Below are positions 27,081 through 35,300 of a DNA stretch of 64,000 nt, piece by piece; the first letter of the stretch is position 1; each line of letters starts with the position of its first letter. Both the position numbers and the translations under genes were made by a program. The DNA is from VFKU01 sp964411925 (lineage in GTDB: Bacteria; Hydrogenedentota; Hydrogenedentia; Hydrogenedentales; GCA-2746185), in the NCBI GenBank assembly GCA_964411925.1, contig CAYPNI010000003.1, forward strand, positions 1 through 64,000. The letters are read 5' to 3'. Below the pieces are notes generated by a model, which was given only the letters and a program-made list of their open reading frames with translations, was not told the DNA's origin and did no database searches.

Positions 27081-27182
27081 ACGGTCGTGCCGGGACGCCG
27101 GCGGATTAGTTGTCAGGTTAACAATCTTGTGATCAAACCACATGGGCGCGGGTGGTTCAAGAATTGTCCCGTGCGAGTGTGG

Positions 27183-27211
27183 CAGGCCTAAGCGTAGTTT
27201 GCTTAGGCCTG
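27183..27211. repeat. perfect hairpin repeat, copy 1
   Basis: An 11-bp perfect stem, CAGGCCTAAGC (27183-27193) and GCTTAGGCCTG (27201-27211), with a 7-base loop GTAGTTT. It lies upstream of the carboxyltransferase gene, in the divergent gap before the cyclase gene. It is a palindromic dispersed element of REP type rather than an insertion sequence: no transposase gene is present. Confidence 0.85.
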
Positions 27212-27231
27212 TTCGCCGGTTCACGGATGTA

Positions 27232-27261
27232 CAGGCTTAAGCTGAACTTCGCTTAAGCCTG
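27232..27261. repeat. perfect hairpin repeat, copy 2
   Basis: An 11-bp perfect stem, CAGGCTTAAGC (27232-27242) and GCTTAAGCCTG (27251-27261), with an 8-base loop TGAACTTC. Its arms differ from copy 1 by compensated changes (GCC/GGC versus GCT/AGC), so the structure rather than the exact sequence is kept. Confidence 0.85.
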
Positions 27262-27289
27262 CCACGCGCGAATCGATCACTGACGAAGG

Positions 27290-27315
27290 GAGATCCCCGC
27301 CTCCGCGGGAATGAC
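27290..27315. repeat. short CCCGC-CTCC-GCGGG dispersed-repeat hairpin
   Basis: The 5-bp stem CCCGC (27296-27300) and GCGGG (27305-27309) lies in GATCCCCGCCTCCGCGGGAA followed by TGAC. This resembles the widespread short repeat read on the other strand as GTCATTCCCGCG(A/G)AGGCGGGGATC. It adds a second repeat type to the same 300-base gap. Confidence 0.6.
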
Positions 27316-27386
27316 AACAGGAAAGTGACGATGTTGAGAGTGGCCTCCCGGCGTGGCAGAGTACGCGCAATCGAGGAGGGCTGATG

Positions 27387-28364
27387 ATGCGCACGTTTAC
27401 GATTGGGCTGATCATGTTCGCCGCCGTTGCAGCGGCACAACACAATCCCGCACTCCATCCCCACGACGACATGAACAACTGGGGCAAGTGGGGCGCGGAG
27501 GACGAATTCGGCGCGACGAACTACATCACTCCGGAGTCGATTGTCGAAGCGGCGAAGCTGATCAAGAAGGGCAAAGTCTTCAGCCTGGCGATCCCGATCG
27601 AGCGCGGCGGGCCGATTTTCCCGACGCGTCACCCGCCGCACCATTTCATGTCCGCGACGGGAGCGGACCCGACGCGGGTTTCGCAGGGCGCGATGGACGT
27701 CGCGTTCACGGACGACTATATCTATATGCCGCTGCAAGGCTCGACGCAGTGGGACGCATTGCCGCACGAGTTCTACGGCGGTCAGTTTTACAACGGCCAC
27801 CCGGCGAGCATCGTCACGGCATCCGGTGCGCAGAAGCTCGGCATCGACAAGGTGCGCGACCGGTTCGTGGGCCGCGCGGTGTTGATTGACATCGTCGCGT
27901 ACAAAGGCGGTACGCTCGAGCCGGGCTACGGCATCACGCGCGCGGACATCGAGGGCGCGCTTGCCAGGCAGAAATCGAAGGTCAAGACGGGGGACATCGT
28001 GCTTGTCCGCACGGGCGCCGTGCCGCATTACTACACGCTGCCGGCGGCGGAGCGGGACAACTGGGTCAACGTGCAGACGGGGATCACGAAGGACGTGGTC
28101 CCGTGGGTACGCGACATGAAAATCGCGGCGATTGCGGCGGACAATCTCGGCGTCGAGCACGCGCCCAACGCCGACGGCAAGAACTGGAACCTGCACGGCA
28201 ACCTGCTGCGCGACCTGGGCGTCTTCCTTGGCGAGATCTGGTGGCTCGAGGATCTCGCGGCCGACTGCGCCGCGGACGGCCGCTACGAATTCTTTCTGTC
28301 GGCGCAGCCCCTGTACATCCCCGGCGCGGTGGGATCGCCACTCAACCCGATGGCGATCAAGTGA
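27387..28364 (+). CDS. exported cyclase-family hydrolase (kynurenine formamidase-like)
   Basis: A 325-residue member of the cyclase family (PF04199), whose studied members are metal-dependent formamidases or hydrolases. A signal peptide (MRTFTIGLIMFAAVAAAQ) directs it to the periplasm. The region that normally reads HxGTHxDxPxH is here PLQGSTQWDALPHEF: two expected histidine ligands are glutamines while Asp and the last His remain. Related sequences with Gln at these sites exist as far as I recall, so this may be a subgroup rather than decay. ATG 27387 has GGAGGG at 6-base spacing; an ATG one codon earlier is the alternative. The next gene overlaps its stop by 4 bases. Confidence 0.85.
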   Translation: MRTFTIGLIMFAAVAAAQHNPALHPHDDMNNWGKWGAEDEFGATNYITPESIVEAAKLIKKGKVFSLAIPIERGGPIFPTRHPPHHFMSATGADPTRVSQGAMDVAFTDDYIYMPLQGSTQWDALPHEFYGGQFYNGHPASIVTASGAQKLGIDKVRDRFVGRAVLIDIVAYKGGTLEPGYGITRADIEGALARQKSKVKTGDIVLVRTGAVPHYYTLPAAERDNWVNVQTGITKDVVPWVRDMKIAAIAADNLGVEHAPNADGKNWNLHGNLLRDLGVFLGEIWWLEDLAADCAADGRYEFFLSAQPLYIPGAVGSPLNPMAIK

Positions 28365-29140
28365 AACGCACCGCAGCTGTTGCGATTGCGATCCTCATCG
28401 CGCTTTCGGTCCCGGCGCGGGCAGACAATACGCTCGGACAGGCAGAAGAGGCGCTGAAGCGTTTCATTGCCTCAGAGCAACCCGCGCGCGCTCCTGCGTT
28501 GGTTTGGGGTCGTCAAGGGTTCGAAGTTCACGATGGGCCGCCCTTCTACCTGGAGGTTGCCAACGCCGGCTCCTATCGCGTGCTGTCCGCGCCGGTTGTC
28601 ACTCCGGACCAAGTGCACTTCATCATCGGGCGTAGCGGAAAGGACCCCGACTCCGGTGCGAGTGCGGACGAATTCAGGATGTACGTCGTCCTGACTCGGC
28701 GAGACGGTGAGTGGGCTGTGCAGTTTACGGTCCCGCTCTCAGACTCGGATCTGAACGCCGACTCGACTGAGGCAGCAAAGTCGACGATCGACAGCTTCTT
28801 CACGGCATGGAGCGCAGCGGATAATGACGCGGTTCATCGAAGTATCAACTTTCCTCACGTCTTTCTCGTTCGCGAGGGCCGCGCTTCCATCGCCAGGACG
28901 CCGGACGAACTGATCACCGACTTCGACGGACTGCGCGAGCGCGAGGGTTGGGCGAAGAGCGAGTATCACGGGTTCGAAGTCGTTCACGCGGACGACACCA
29001 AGGTCATTGCAAAACTTACCTTTACCCGCCATCACACTGACGGTGCTGTTTACAGCACGGTGCCGGTGGTCTGGGTCTTTACGAATCAGGACGGGCATTG
29101 GGGACTACAAGTGAGAATGATCCTGCCCTCGTTGAAATGA
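28361..29140 (+). CDS. exported NTF2-like (SnoaL/DUF4440-type) protein
   Basis: A 259-residue protein starting with GTG that overlaps the cyclase stop (GTGA). A short signal peptide (VKRTAAVAIAILIALSVPARA) is followed by an unassigned region to about residue 135. A C-terminal NTF2-like fold then begins with AAKSTIDSFFTAWSAADNDAVHRSINFPHVFL and ends with VVWVFTNQDGHWGLQVRMI. Such domains often form cone-shaped binding pockets without catalysis. Coupling to the cyclase suggests a joint periplasmic role. No family is recognised for the first half. Confidence 0.75.
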   Translation: MKRTAAVAIAILIALSVPARADNTLGQAEEALKRFIASEQPARAPALVWGRQGFEVHDGPPFYLEVANAGSYRVLSAPVVTPDQVHFIIGRSGKDPDSGASADEFRMYVVLTRRDGEWAVQFTVPLSDSDLNADSTEAAKSTIDSFFTAWSAADNDAVHRSINFPHVFLVREGRASIARTPDELITDFDGLREREGWAKSEYHGFEVVHADDTKVIAKLTFTRHHTDGAVYSTVPVVWVFTNQDGHWGLQVRMILPSLK

Positions 29141-29144
29141 CAAC

Positions 29145-29206
29145 CGCGCCGAATCGTCGAAACGATTCGGCGCGATGCCGCCGTCCGGTTGGCGGGCCCG
29201 GACGGC
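29145..29206. terminator. two strong hairpins between convergent genes
   Basis: A perfect 13-bp stem (CGCGCCGAATCGT at 29145-29157 with ACGATTCGGCGCG at 29162-29174, loop CGAA) is followed by a perfect 9-bp stem (GCCGTCCGG at 29180-29188 with CCGGACGGC at 29198-29206). They begin five bases after the NTF2-like stop and lie downstream of the small minus-strand gene too. There is no T-tract, but position and stem strength suggest a bidirectional terminator or mRNA-stabilising element. Confidence 0.65.
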
Positions 29207-29226
29207 CTCCTCCCCCATGGAATGCC

Positions 29227-29415
29227 TTATAGGTGCGCGATGGGCGCGGTCGCGTGCGTGGACGCGACAAGCACCCAGCATTTCGAATAGAGAACGGCGC
29301 CGAGGAAGGGCATGATGGGCGTCGAATACACGGCGCGCACTTGCATGCGGTAGAACTTCCTCAAGCACCACGCCAAAATCGGCGATTGCGTGCGAATGAC
29401 TGTTTCCTGCTCCAC
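29227..29415 (-). CDS. possible small protein (62 residues)
   Basis: GTG 29415 is preceded by GGGGGAGAAAGACC, a strong ribosome binding site at good spacing. The frame encodes a 62-residue basic protein whose middle and end are moderately hydrophobic (RAVYSTPIMPFLGAVLYS, then CWVLVASTHA). It could be a small membrane-associated protein. It stops just before the double hairpin that could serve as its terminator. No family is recognised, and coding status is uncertain. Confidence 0.4.
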   Translation of the reverse strand: MEQETVIRTQSPILAWCLRKFYRMQVRAVYSTPIMPFLGAVLYSKCWVLVASTHATAPIAHL

Positions 29416-29694
29416 GGTCTTTCTCCCCCGTGCCCGGACACTGCCGGGCCTTTCGCTCTCGTCGCTTCTTCCCCGCGGTCGCATGAGCAACGGTTGTGCC
29501 AGATCGCGTTCGCGCCGGATTACCGGACTGTTTTGCGTCCACTGCGATTTATGCGCGTCCAAAAATGTCGCGCGCGGCGCCCAATCGCGCGAGCGTGTAC
29601 GGAAATGTGCGCAGCCGGAGGCGCGCCTGATAGCATGAGCATGGCCGCGCGGATCGGGCGCGGCCGGGGCCTCACTATCCGGGGGGATTCACCG

Positions 29695-30420
29695 ATGCGC
29701 GCGCTTTCGTGCATTCAGGCTTCAATTTCCGTCGCGGTACTGGTGTGCGCCGCGGGCTGTCAGACGACGCCCAAAGAACCGCCGGCACCGGCGGCGATTC
29801 CCGTGGCCGACCTGCGGCCGGTCAATCCGGTATCGACGCTTCACCTCGGCGCTGGGCGCTATCCGAACTTGTTTTCGCCTGAGTCCCGCGCACTTTGGGT
29901 CAACGAGGACGTGGCGCAGGCGAAGCTCGACCGTGAAGTCGCCGCCACCGGCGAGGTGAGCCCGATGCTCGCGGCGGACGGCGCGGCTATCGCGCAGAAC
30001 TATTACGTCATCGAAATGCAGCTCGGGTCGCAATTCCCCGATGCCAGCATCGCGTATGACGTTGTGGGCCTGCGGACGATTGACGTCTATCTGCTGCTGC
30101 CGGACGGTACGCGCGTTTGGCCGGTGCAGCGCGTGATGGGCTCGCACGCCAGCGAATCGAACGCGGGGGCGCTCAAGGCGTACGGGCGCACCAACATCGT
30201 CGCGTTTCCGAAGATGGACGTGCTGACCGGCCTGCCCACGATTCCCGGGGACGCGTCGGGCGTGCAACTCGTCCTCGACGGGTTCAGCTCGGCGTTCAAC
30301 TTTGAGTGGGCCTTCGTGCCCGCGGTGGACACGCCGCCGGCCGAACCGGCCGAGGGCGGCGGCCTGAAGTTCTCCGATCTTTTCGAAAGTCTTCGCGAGC
30401 TATCCCGCATGACGCAGTAA
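29695..30420 (+). CDS. lipoprotein of unknown function
   Basis: A 241-residue protein with a clear lipoprotein signal: a hydrophobic run ends in CAAGC, so Cys20 should be lipidated, and residues after it (QTTPKEPPAPAA) form a Pro-rich linker. The body is beta-rich (for example NYYVIEMQLGSQFPDASIAYDVVGLRTIDVYLLLPDGTRVWPVQ) with no recognised domain. ATG 29695 has GGGGGG upstream; longer in-frame readings cross a Cys/Arg-rich stretch without a start signal. The next gene follows after 19 bases on the same strand, so the two are probably co-transcribed. Confidence 0.75.
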   Translation: MRALSCIQASISVAVLVCAAGCQTTPKEPPAPAAIPVADLRPVNPVSTLHLGAGRYPNLFSPESRALWVNEDVAQAKLDREVAATGEVSPMLAADGAAIAQNYYVIEMQLGSQFPDASIAYDVVGLRTIDVYLLLPDGTRVWPVQRVMGSHASESNAGALKAYGRTNIVAFPKMDVLTGLPTIPGDASGVQLVLDGFSSAFNFEWAFVPAVDTPPAEPAEGGGLKFSDLFESLRELSRMTQ

Positions 30421-30439
30421 GTTTGCCGGAGGGTGGCCG

Positions 30440-31129
30440 ATGCGCTCGTTCCTGAAGTTCACGTTGACCGGAATCGGCCTGGTGCTCATCCTGCTCGGCG
30501 TAGCGGCGCTTCTGGTATTCACGCAGGCGCAGGATTTCCTCGGCACGCGCGTGGGGCGCATCGTGTCCGAGGCGCTGGGGTCGGATGCGCGGGTGGGCGG
30601 CGTCGGGCTGGACCCGCGGATTCGGGCCGTGCTCCTTAAGGACGTCGCGCTGAAGAACCCGGCCGGCTTCAAGGAGGGCGAAGCGCTGACATGCGGCAGC
30701 GTGCTGGTGGTGTTTTCCTTTCGTACGCTGCTGTCCGAGGAACCCGCGATTCAACTGATCGAATTGCGCGACACGCACATCAATAGCCGGCACGAAGCGG
30801 GCCGGGGCACGAACCTCGCCGCGCTCGCCAAGCGCTACGGCGAAGCGCCGGCGCAGGACGGGTTGAAGTTCACCGTAGACAAGCTCGTGTGCGAGGACGC
30901 CAAACTGCACCTCAGCACGAACTTGTTGCCCGGCGCGAGCGTGCCGATTAACCTCGCGAAGATCGAGATGGTGGACCTTGCCCACGGCAAGCCGATCACG
31001 ACTGAACACACGACCTCGCTCTTTTTGCGGACGCTGTTGCGCGAAGTCATTACCGTGAAAGGGCTCGGCGCATCGATTTACGACTCGATCGGCGCTGAAC
31101 TGAAAGACCTGGAAAAGGAACCCGCCTAG
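30440..31129 (+). CDS. inner-membrane AsmA-like protein
   Basis: A 229-residue protein with one N-terminal membrane segment (FTLTGIGLVLILLGVAALLVF) and a periplasmic body. The pattern after the membrane segment (RIVSEALGSDARVGGVGLDPRIRAVLLKDVALKNPAGFKEGEAL) resembles the N-terminal part of AsmA/DUF748-type proteins, which bridge membranes and affect lipid or outer-membrane homeostasis. It is much shorter than true AsmA, so it would be a minimal member; the family call rests on eye comparison only. The preceding lipoprotein gene is on the same strand. Confidence 0.65.
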   Translation: MRSFLKFTLTGIGLVLILLGVAALLVFTQAQDFLGTRVGRIVSEALGSDARVGGVGLDPRIRAVLLKDVALKNPAGFKEGEALTCGSVLVVFSFRTLLSEEPAIQLIELRDTHINSRHEAGRGTNLAALAKRYGEAPAQDGLKFTVDKLVCEDAKLHLSTNLLPGASVPINLAKIEMVDLAHGKPITTEHTTSLFLRTLLREVITVKGLGASIYDSIGAELKDLEKEPA

Positions 31130-31130
31130 C

Positions 31131-32333
31131 TCACGCCCGGGAGAGAAAGTCCGTCGCGAGCCGGGCCATAACCTCCGCGCCAATCGGCAGCGCGTCGTCG
31201 TTGAAGTCGTACTTCGGGCTGTGAAGCGACGGATAAGACCCGGTCTTGCTGGGATTGACGCCGAGCCAGACGTATGCGCCGGGCTTCTTCCGCAAGTAGA
31301 ACGCGAAATCCTCGGCGCCCATTGTCGCGTGCTCGGGTTCGACGAGTTTTTCGCGGCCGAGTGTGCGCGCGACGACGTCCGCCGCGAATGCGCTCATCTG
31401 CGGGTCGTTGTGCAGGCAGGGATACGGTTCGCCGGGGAATTCGGTGCGCGCTTCAGCGCGGTGGGCCAACGCCACGTGCGTGGCGACGCGCGGGATGGCC
31501 TGCGCAAGATGATCGCGGACCCGGCCGTCGAGGGCGCGAAACGTCCCCTCGAGCACAGCCCGCTGCGGGATGACGTTCCAGGCGAAACCCGACTCGATGC
31601 GTGCGACGGTCACGACGGCCGCGTCCCACGGATTGATCTCGCGGCTGACGAGATTCTGCAACGCCGTGACAATGTGGCTGGCGACTACAATCGGATCGAT
31701 CCCGGAGCCGGGGTCGGCGGCGTGTGTGCCTTTGCCGGTGACCGTGATTCTGAAGAAATCCGCGCTCGCCATCGCCGCGCCATGCTTGACGCCGACTGAC
31801 CCGAGCGGCAGCCACGGCCAACCGTGGAATCCGAAGGCAGCATCCACACCGTCGAGCACGCCCTCTTCGACCATGTAGCGGCCGCCGGCGGCGTTTTCTT
31901 CGGCGGGCTGAAACACGAAACGGACCCGGCCCTTGACCAGCGGCAAGTTCCGGCGCAAGGCCCTGACCGCGCCGCAGAGTGCGGCCATGTGGCCGTCGTG
32001 GCCGCAGGCGTGCATTCGTTGCGGGATCCGGGAGGCGTATGGCAGGCCGGTTTCCTCCTGGATCTCGAGCGCGTCCATGTCGGTGCGAAGCAGGACCGTC
32101 CTGGCGCCCTGGCCGTCTAGCGTGGCGACGATGCCGGTGCCTTTCGCGAAACCGCGCTGGTACGGCACGTCCGCGTCGTCGAGAAACCGGGCGATACGAT
32201 CGGAGGTCCAGCGTTCCTCGAACCGGATCTCGGGATGCTGGTGGAGTTCGTGACGGAGTTGGACCATTTCGGGGATGGCCGCGTGGACGGCGGATCGGAG
32301 TTCAGCCGCGGCGTTTTTGTCATTCACGACCAT
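31131..32333 (-). CDS. M20 family metallopeptidase / N-acyl amino acid amidohydrolase
   Basis: A zinc-dependent amidohydrolase of about 400 residues, of the group that includes hippurate hydrolase and IAA-amino-acid hydrolase. Metal-ligand motifs are visible: HACGHDGHMAALCGAV, FVFQPAEENAAGGRYMVEEG with the catalytic Glu, and TMGAEDFAFYLRKKPGAYVWLG near the end. The dimerisation domain is present in the middle. No signal peptide is seen, so it is cytosolic. ATG 32333 is used; an in-frame TTG seven codons upstream is possible. It lies downstream of the LptD-like gene on the same strand, with a gap of about 60 bases. Confidence 0.93.
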   Translation of the reverse strand: MVVNDKNAAAELRSAVHAAIPEMVQLRHELHQHPEIRFEERWTSDRIARFLDDADVPYQRGFAKGTGIVATLDGQGARTVLLRTDMDALEIQEETGLPYASRIPQRMHACGHDGHMAALCGAVRALRRNLPLVKGRVRFVFQPAEENAAGGRYMVEEGVLDGVDAAFGFHGWPWLPLGSVGVKHGAAMASADFFRITVTGKGTHAADPGSGIDPIVVASHIVTALQNLVSREINPWDAAVVTVARIESGFAWNVIPQRAVLEGTFRALDGRVRDHLAQAIPRVATHVALAHRAEARTEFPGEPYPCLHNDPQMSAFAADVVARTLGREKLVEPEHATMGAEDFAFYLRKKPGAYVWLGVNPSKTGSYPSLHSPKYDFNDDALPIGAEVMARLATDFLSRA

Positions 32334-32390
32334 GCCATGCGATTCCCGAGACAACGAACACGTGCGAGTTCAGCATACCATTCCCGAGGA

Positions 32391-35300
32391 CTAGAGGCCG
32401 ATGCCGATATCGCGGAAATCGGTGAGGTTCACTTGGAAACCGACGTCCAGGCCGCGATCGCGGTCGCGAACAAATAGTTCGAGTTCCCATTTGTGCAGAC
32501 GACGCCGAATGCCATACGACTGCCGCGTGATTCGATTTTCGTTGATGTCGAACCGCTGTTCGAATCCGACTGACCAGTTCTCGCTCAACTTGTAACCGGC
32601 TCCGTACAGCACTTCCTGGTTGAGAATGTCGCCGGCCGCCTGCGTATGCGCGAAACCGATACGGGCATTGAGATTGTTCTTGTCGAGCTCGTTGTCGTAG
32701 AAAAAGTAGGCGAGTACGCGGTTGAAGTCGTCGCCGTCGGCATCGCCGACGCCTTGGACGTCATGGACTTCTCCGATTGAATGGATGCCCCACCAGGGGC
32801 GCGGCCGGATTTCGACTTCGAGCGCGTAGTCGGCCGATTCCGCCGTTTCATTGTAGAAGTCGTTTCCGGTGTAGACCGTCATCCGAGCGACCGGCCAGAT
32901 CGTGTTCGTTGCGGCGTTGCGGCCCAGGATGATGTTGTCAATCGTGTTTTCCAGGCGGAATCGCGAGGGCCGATCATCGAGATCGTCGAACCGCGGAATC
33001 TCGGAGGCGTCGACGGTGGCGGCGGGCCGGTACAGCAGCGTAGTCGAGGGGATAATGATGTGTTTGAATCCGGAGAAATTCGCGACGCCGCGGAACCCAC
33101 GCTGGAGACGGCCCTGCAAAGTAACGCCGACTGTCGCCGAACCGCGAAGGGCGTCATTGTCCTCGTCGAGATCGCGCGAGTAGTAAGTCCCGTCCACTTC
33201 GACGAACGGCAAGATGTTGAAGCCCGGGGCCACGTTCCAGTCGTAGCTCAAGCGGCCGATGGCCAGCGTTCGGGCGCTCTCGATTTCGTCGGGCTGGGTT
33301 CTGTAATAGCCCGCGACGGTGTCGAACGTGCCGTACAGCCCGCCCGCAGCGGAGCGTTCGAGCAGGTGAAACGTAAGTTCGGGGAGCTTTTCGGTCTCTC
33401 GCGTGAACGAGTGTGTGCTGGGAGCGAAGGTGGCGGTGGTGATGTACTCGGGCCGCGTGCGCGTGAGGTTTATGAAGGATCGGGGGCCCGTGCGATCGGA
33501 GTATTCGCTCGGGTAAAAGTCCTTGACGAAATCCGAATCGGACCATTGCTCCCACTGGACCAGGGCATCGGAATTGAGCGTCAGTTCCTGACGGTGATAC
33601 CACTGGAGGTATCCCCGATCTTCGGTGGTGTAGAGGGTCTGGAATTCGCCATCGCTGCGGTAGAACGTGGCGGCGGGCGAATCCATCAGGTTGTATTCGC
33701 CATCGACACCCACGCCAATACCTTGCTGCGTTGTGGCGTAGATTCGGGGTGCGAGGTTGGCGTGGTCTGTCGCTTTGAACCACTGCGCAACGTTTAGAAA
33801 GGTTCCCAGGTCGGCGCGGGTTCCCAGTTCGAGTTCGGTCGCCAGTACGCGGGAATCCGGCTGGAGCGACATCGCCGCCCACGGCAGATAAAACGGCGTA
33901 TTCACCTTGCCGACCTGGAGGCGAACATTGCGTGCGGTCACCCGCTCACCATTGTCCACCTCCGCATTCGAAAGGCGCAGCCGGTAATGCGGCTCGGGCC
34001 GATCGCAGGTGGTCACCCAGAGATCGCGGGCGACTAAATTTCCCGCGCCCTCGATGTGCAGCGTTTCGGACCCGAAAAAGAGCGGCCCGGCCCGGCCTTC
34101 GGTATTCGTTAACGTGCCCGCGCGGGTTCGCAGGTCCAATTCGAGGTGGTCCGCGATAATCTCGCGTTTCCCTTCCTCTTCCCACACGACGTTTTGCGCG
34201 ATGAGCGTTCCGGCGGTTTCCCCGGGTGCGAAATCATCTGAGGTTTTGCCGTGCGGCAACAGCGGGTGAGGAACGCCACGGGAATTGCTCAAGGGCAGCA
34301 GCGGCGTGAGAAGGCCTCCGAGCGCGACTGGCGGGTCCACGATGCGCAGGGTATCCGCGGTGAGGAATGCGCCCGGTCGCTCGAGTCGGACTTCGCCGCG
34401 AAGCTCGACTTCGGAGTCCACCGTTGAAATCGACATCGCGTTGGCGCGAACCAGAGTATCGCCCATTCTGAACGAGGTCGGTTGATCGGCCTCGATCCGT
34501 CCGTCGACCAACCGTAATGATCCGAGATCGGACACCACGTCCTCCGGGCTCTGGCTCCAGTCAACGGACAGGAGACTGGAGCTGTCCTTTCCAATCTTCA
34601 AGGCCTCCGTGAGTTCCCGTTCGAACGATCCCTCCGGATCGCCGAAATATGGCGGATACGGCGATTTCCCGCGAATGTTGCTCCGGCTGGGGCGTTTGGA
34701 GAACCTCGGGTCAGGCGTGACCGCATCGGCGGCCGGCGCGGTGTCGATCGCCGACGACGAATCTCTAGTTTCGGGCGCGACCGCGTCTTCGATCGGCACA
34801 GACGCGATTCCGTTCGACGGCGGCGAATCCTCGGCCGCGGTAACGTCAGGCACAACGGCGCCATCGGCCGGCGCAAGCGCTGTGTCGTTCGATTGCGGCG
34901 AATCCTCCGTCGCGGCAGCGTCGGGCGCGACAGCGCCATCGACCGGCGCGGGCACTGTCTCGTTCGATGGCGGTGAGTCCTCGGTCGCGGGAACGTCAGG
35001 CGCGGCGGTGCCGATCGGGGGTTCCAATTGTTCAGGTTGCAGCGGCTCGTCCTGCGCGCGTTGAGCTTGCGCGACGACCGCCGGTGGCGGCGGCGTGACC
35101 GGCTGCGTCAGGTCGGGACGAACGTTCGTCCCCGGGTCCCCGGTGGCGTCCGGTTGGTCCTGCGCCGCGAGAGCAAGGCTTCCTGACGGCCCAAGCTGCC
35201 ATAGAAGATTGCTTCCCGGCGCCCATGCGACGAATCCTCCGTGAAGGTCCAGCGCACGCGACGCCCGCTCGGGGATGGGCCACGTGGAGGTTGGCGTGAG

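Noticed and set aside
25365..27315. Possibility that the repeats mark an insertion sequence or a CRISPR array
   Set aside because: No transposase, no terminal repeats of IS type, no regular spacer-repeat pattern; they are isolated hairpins.
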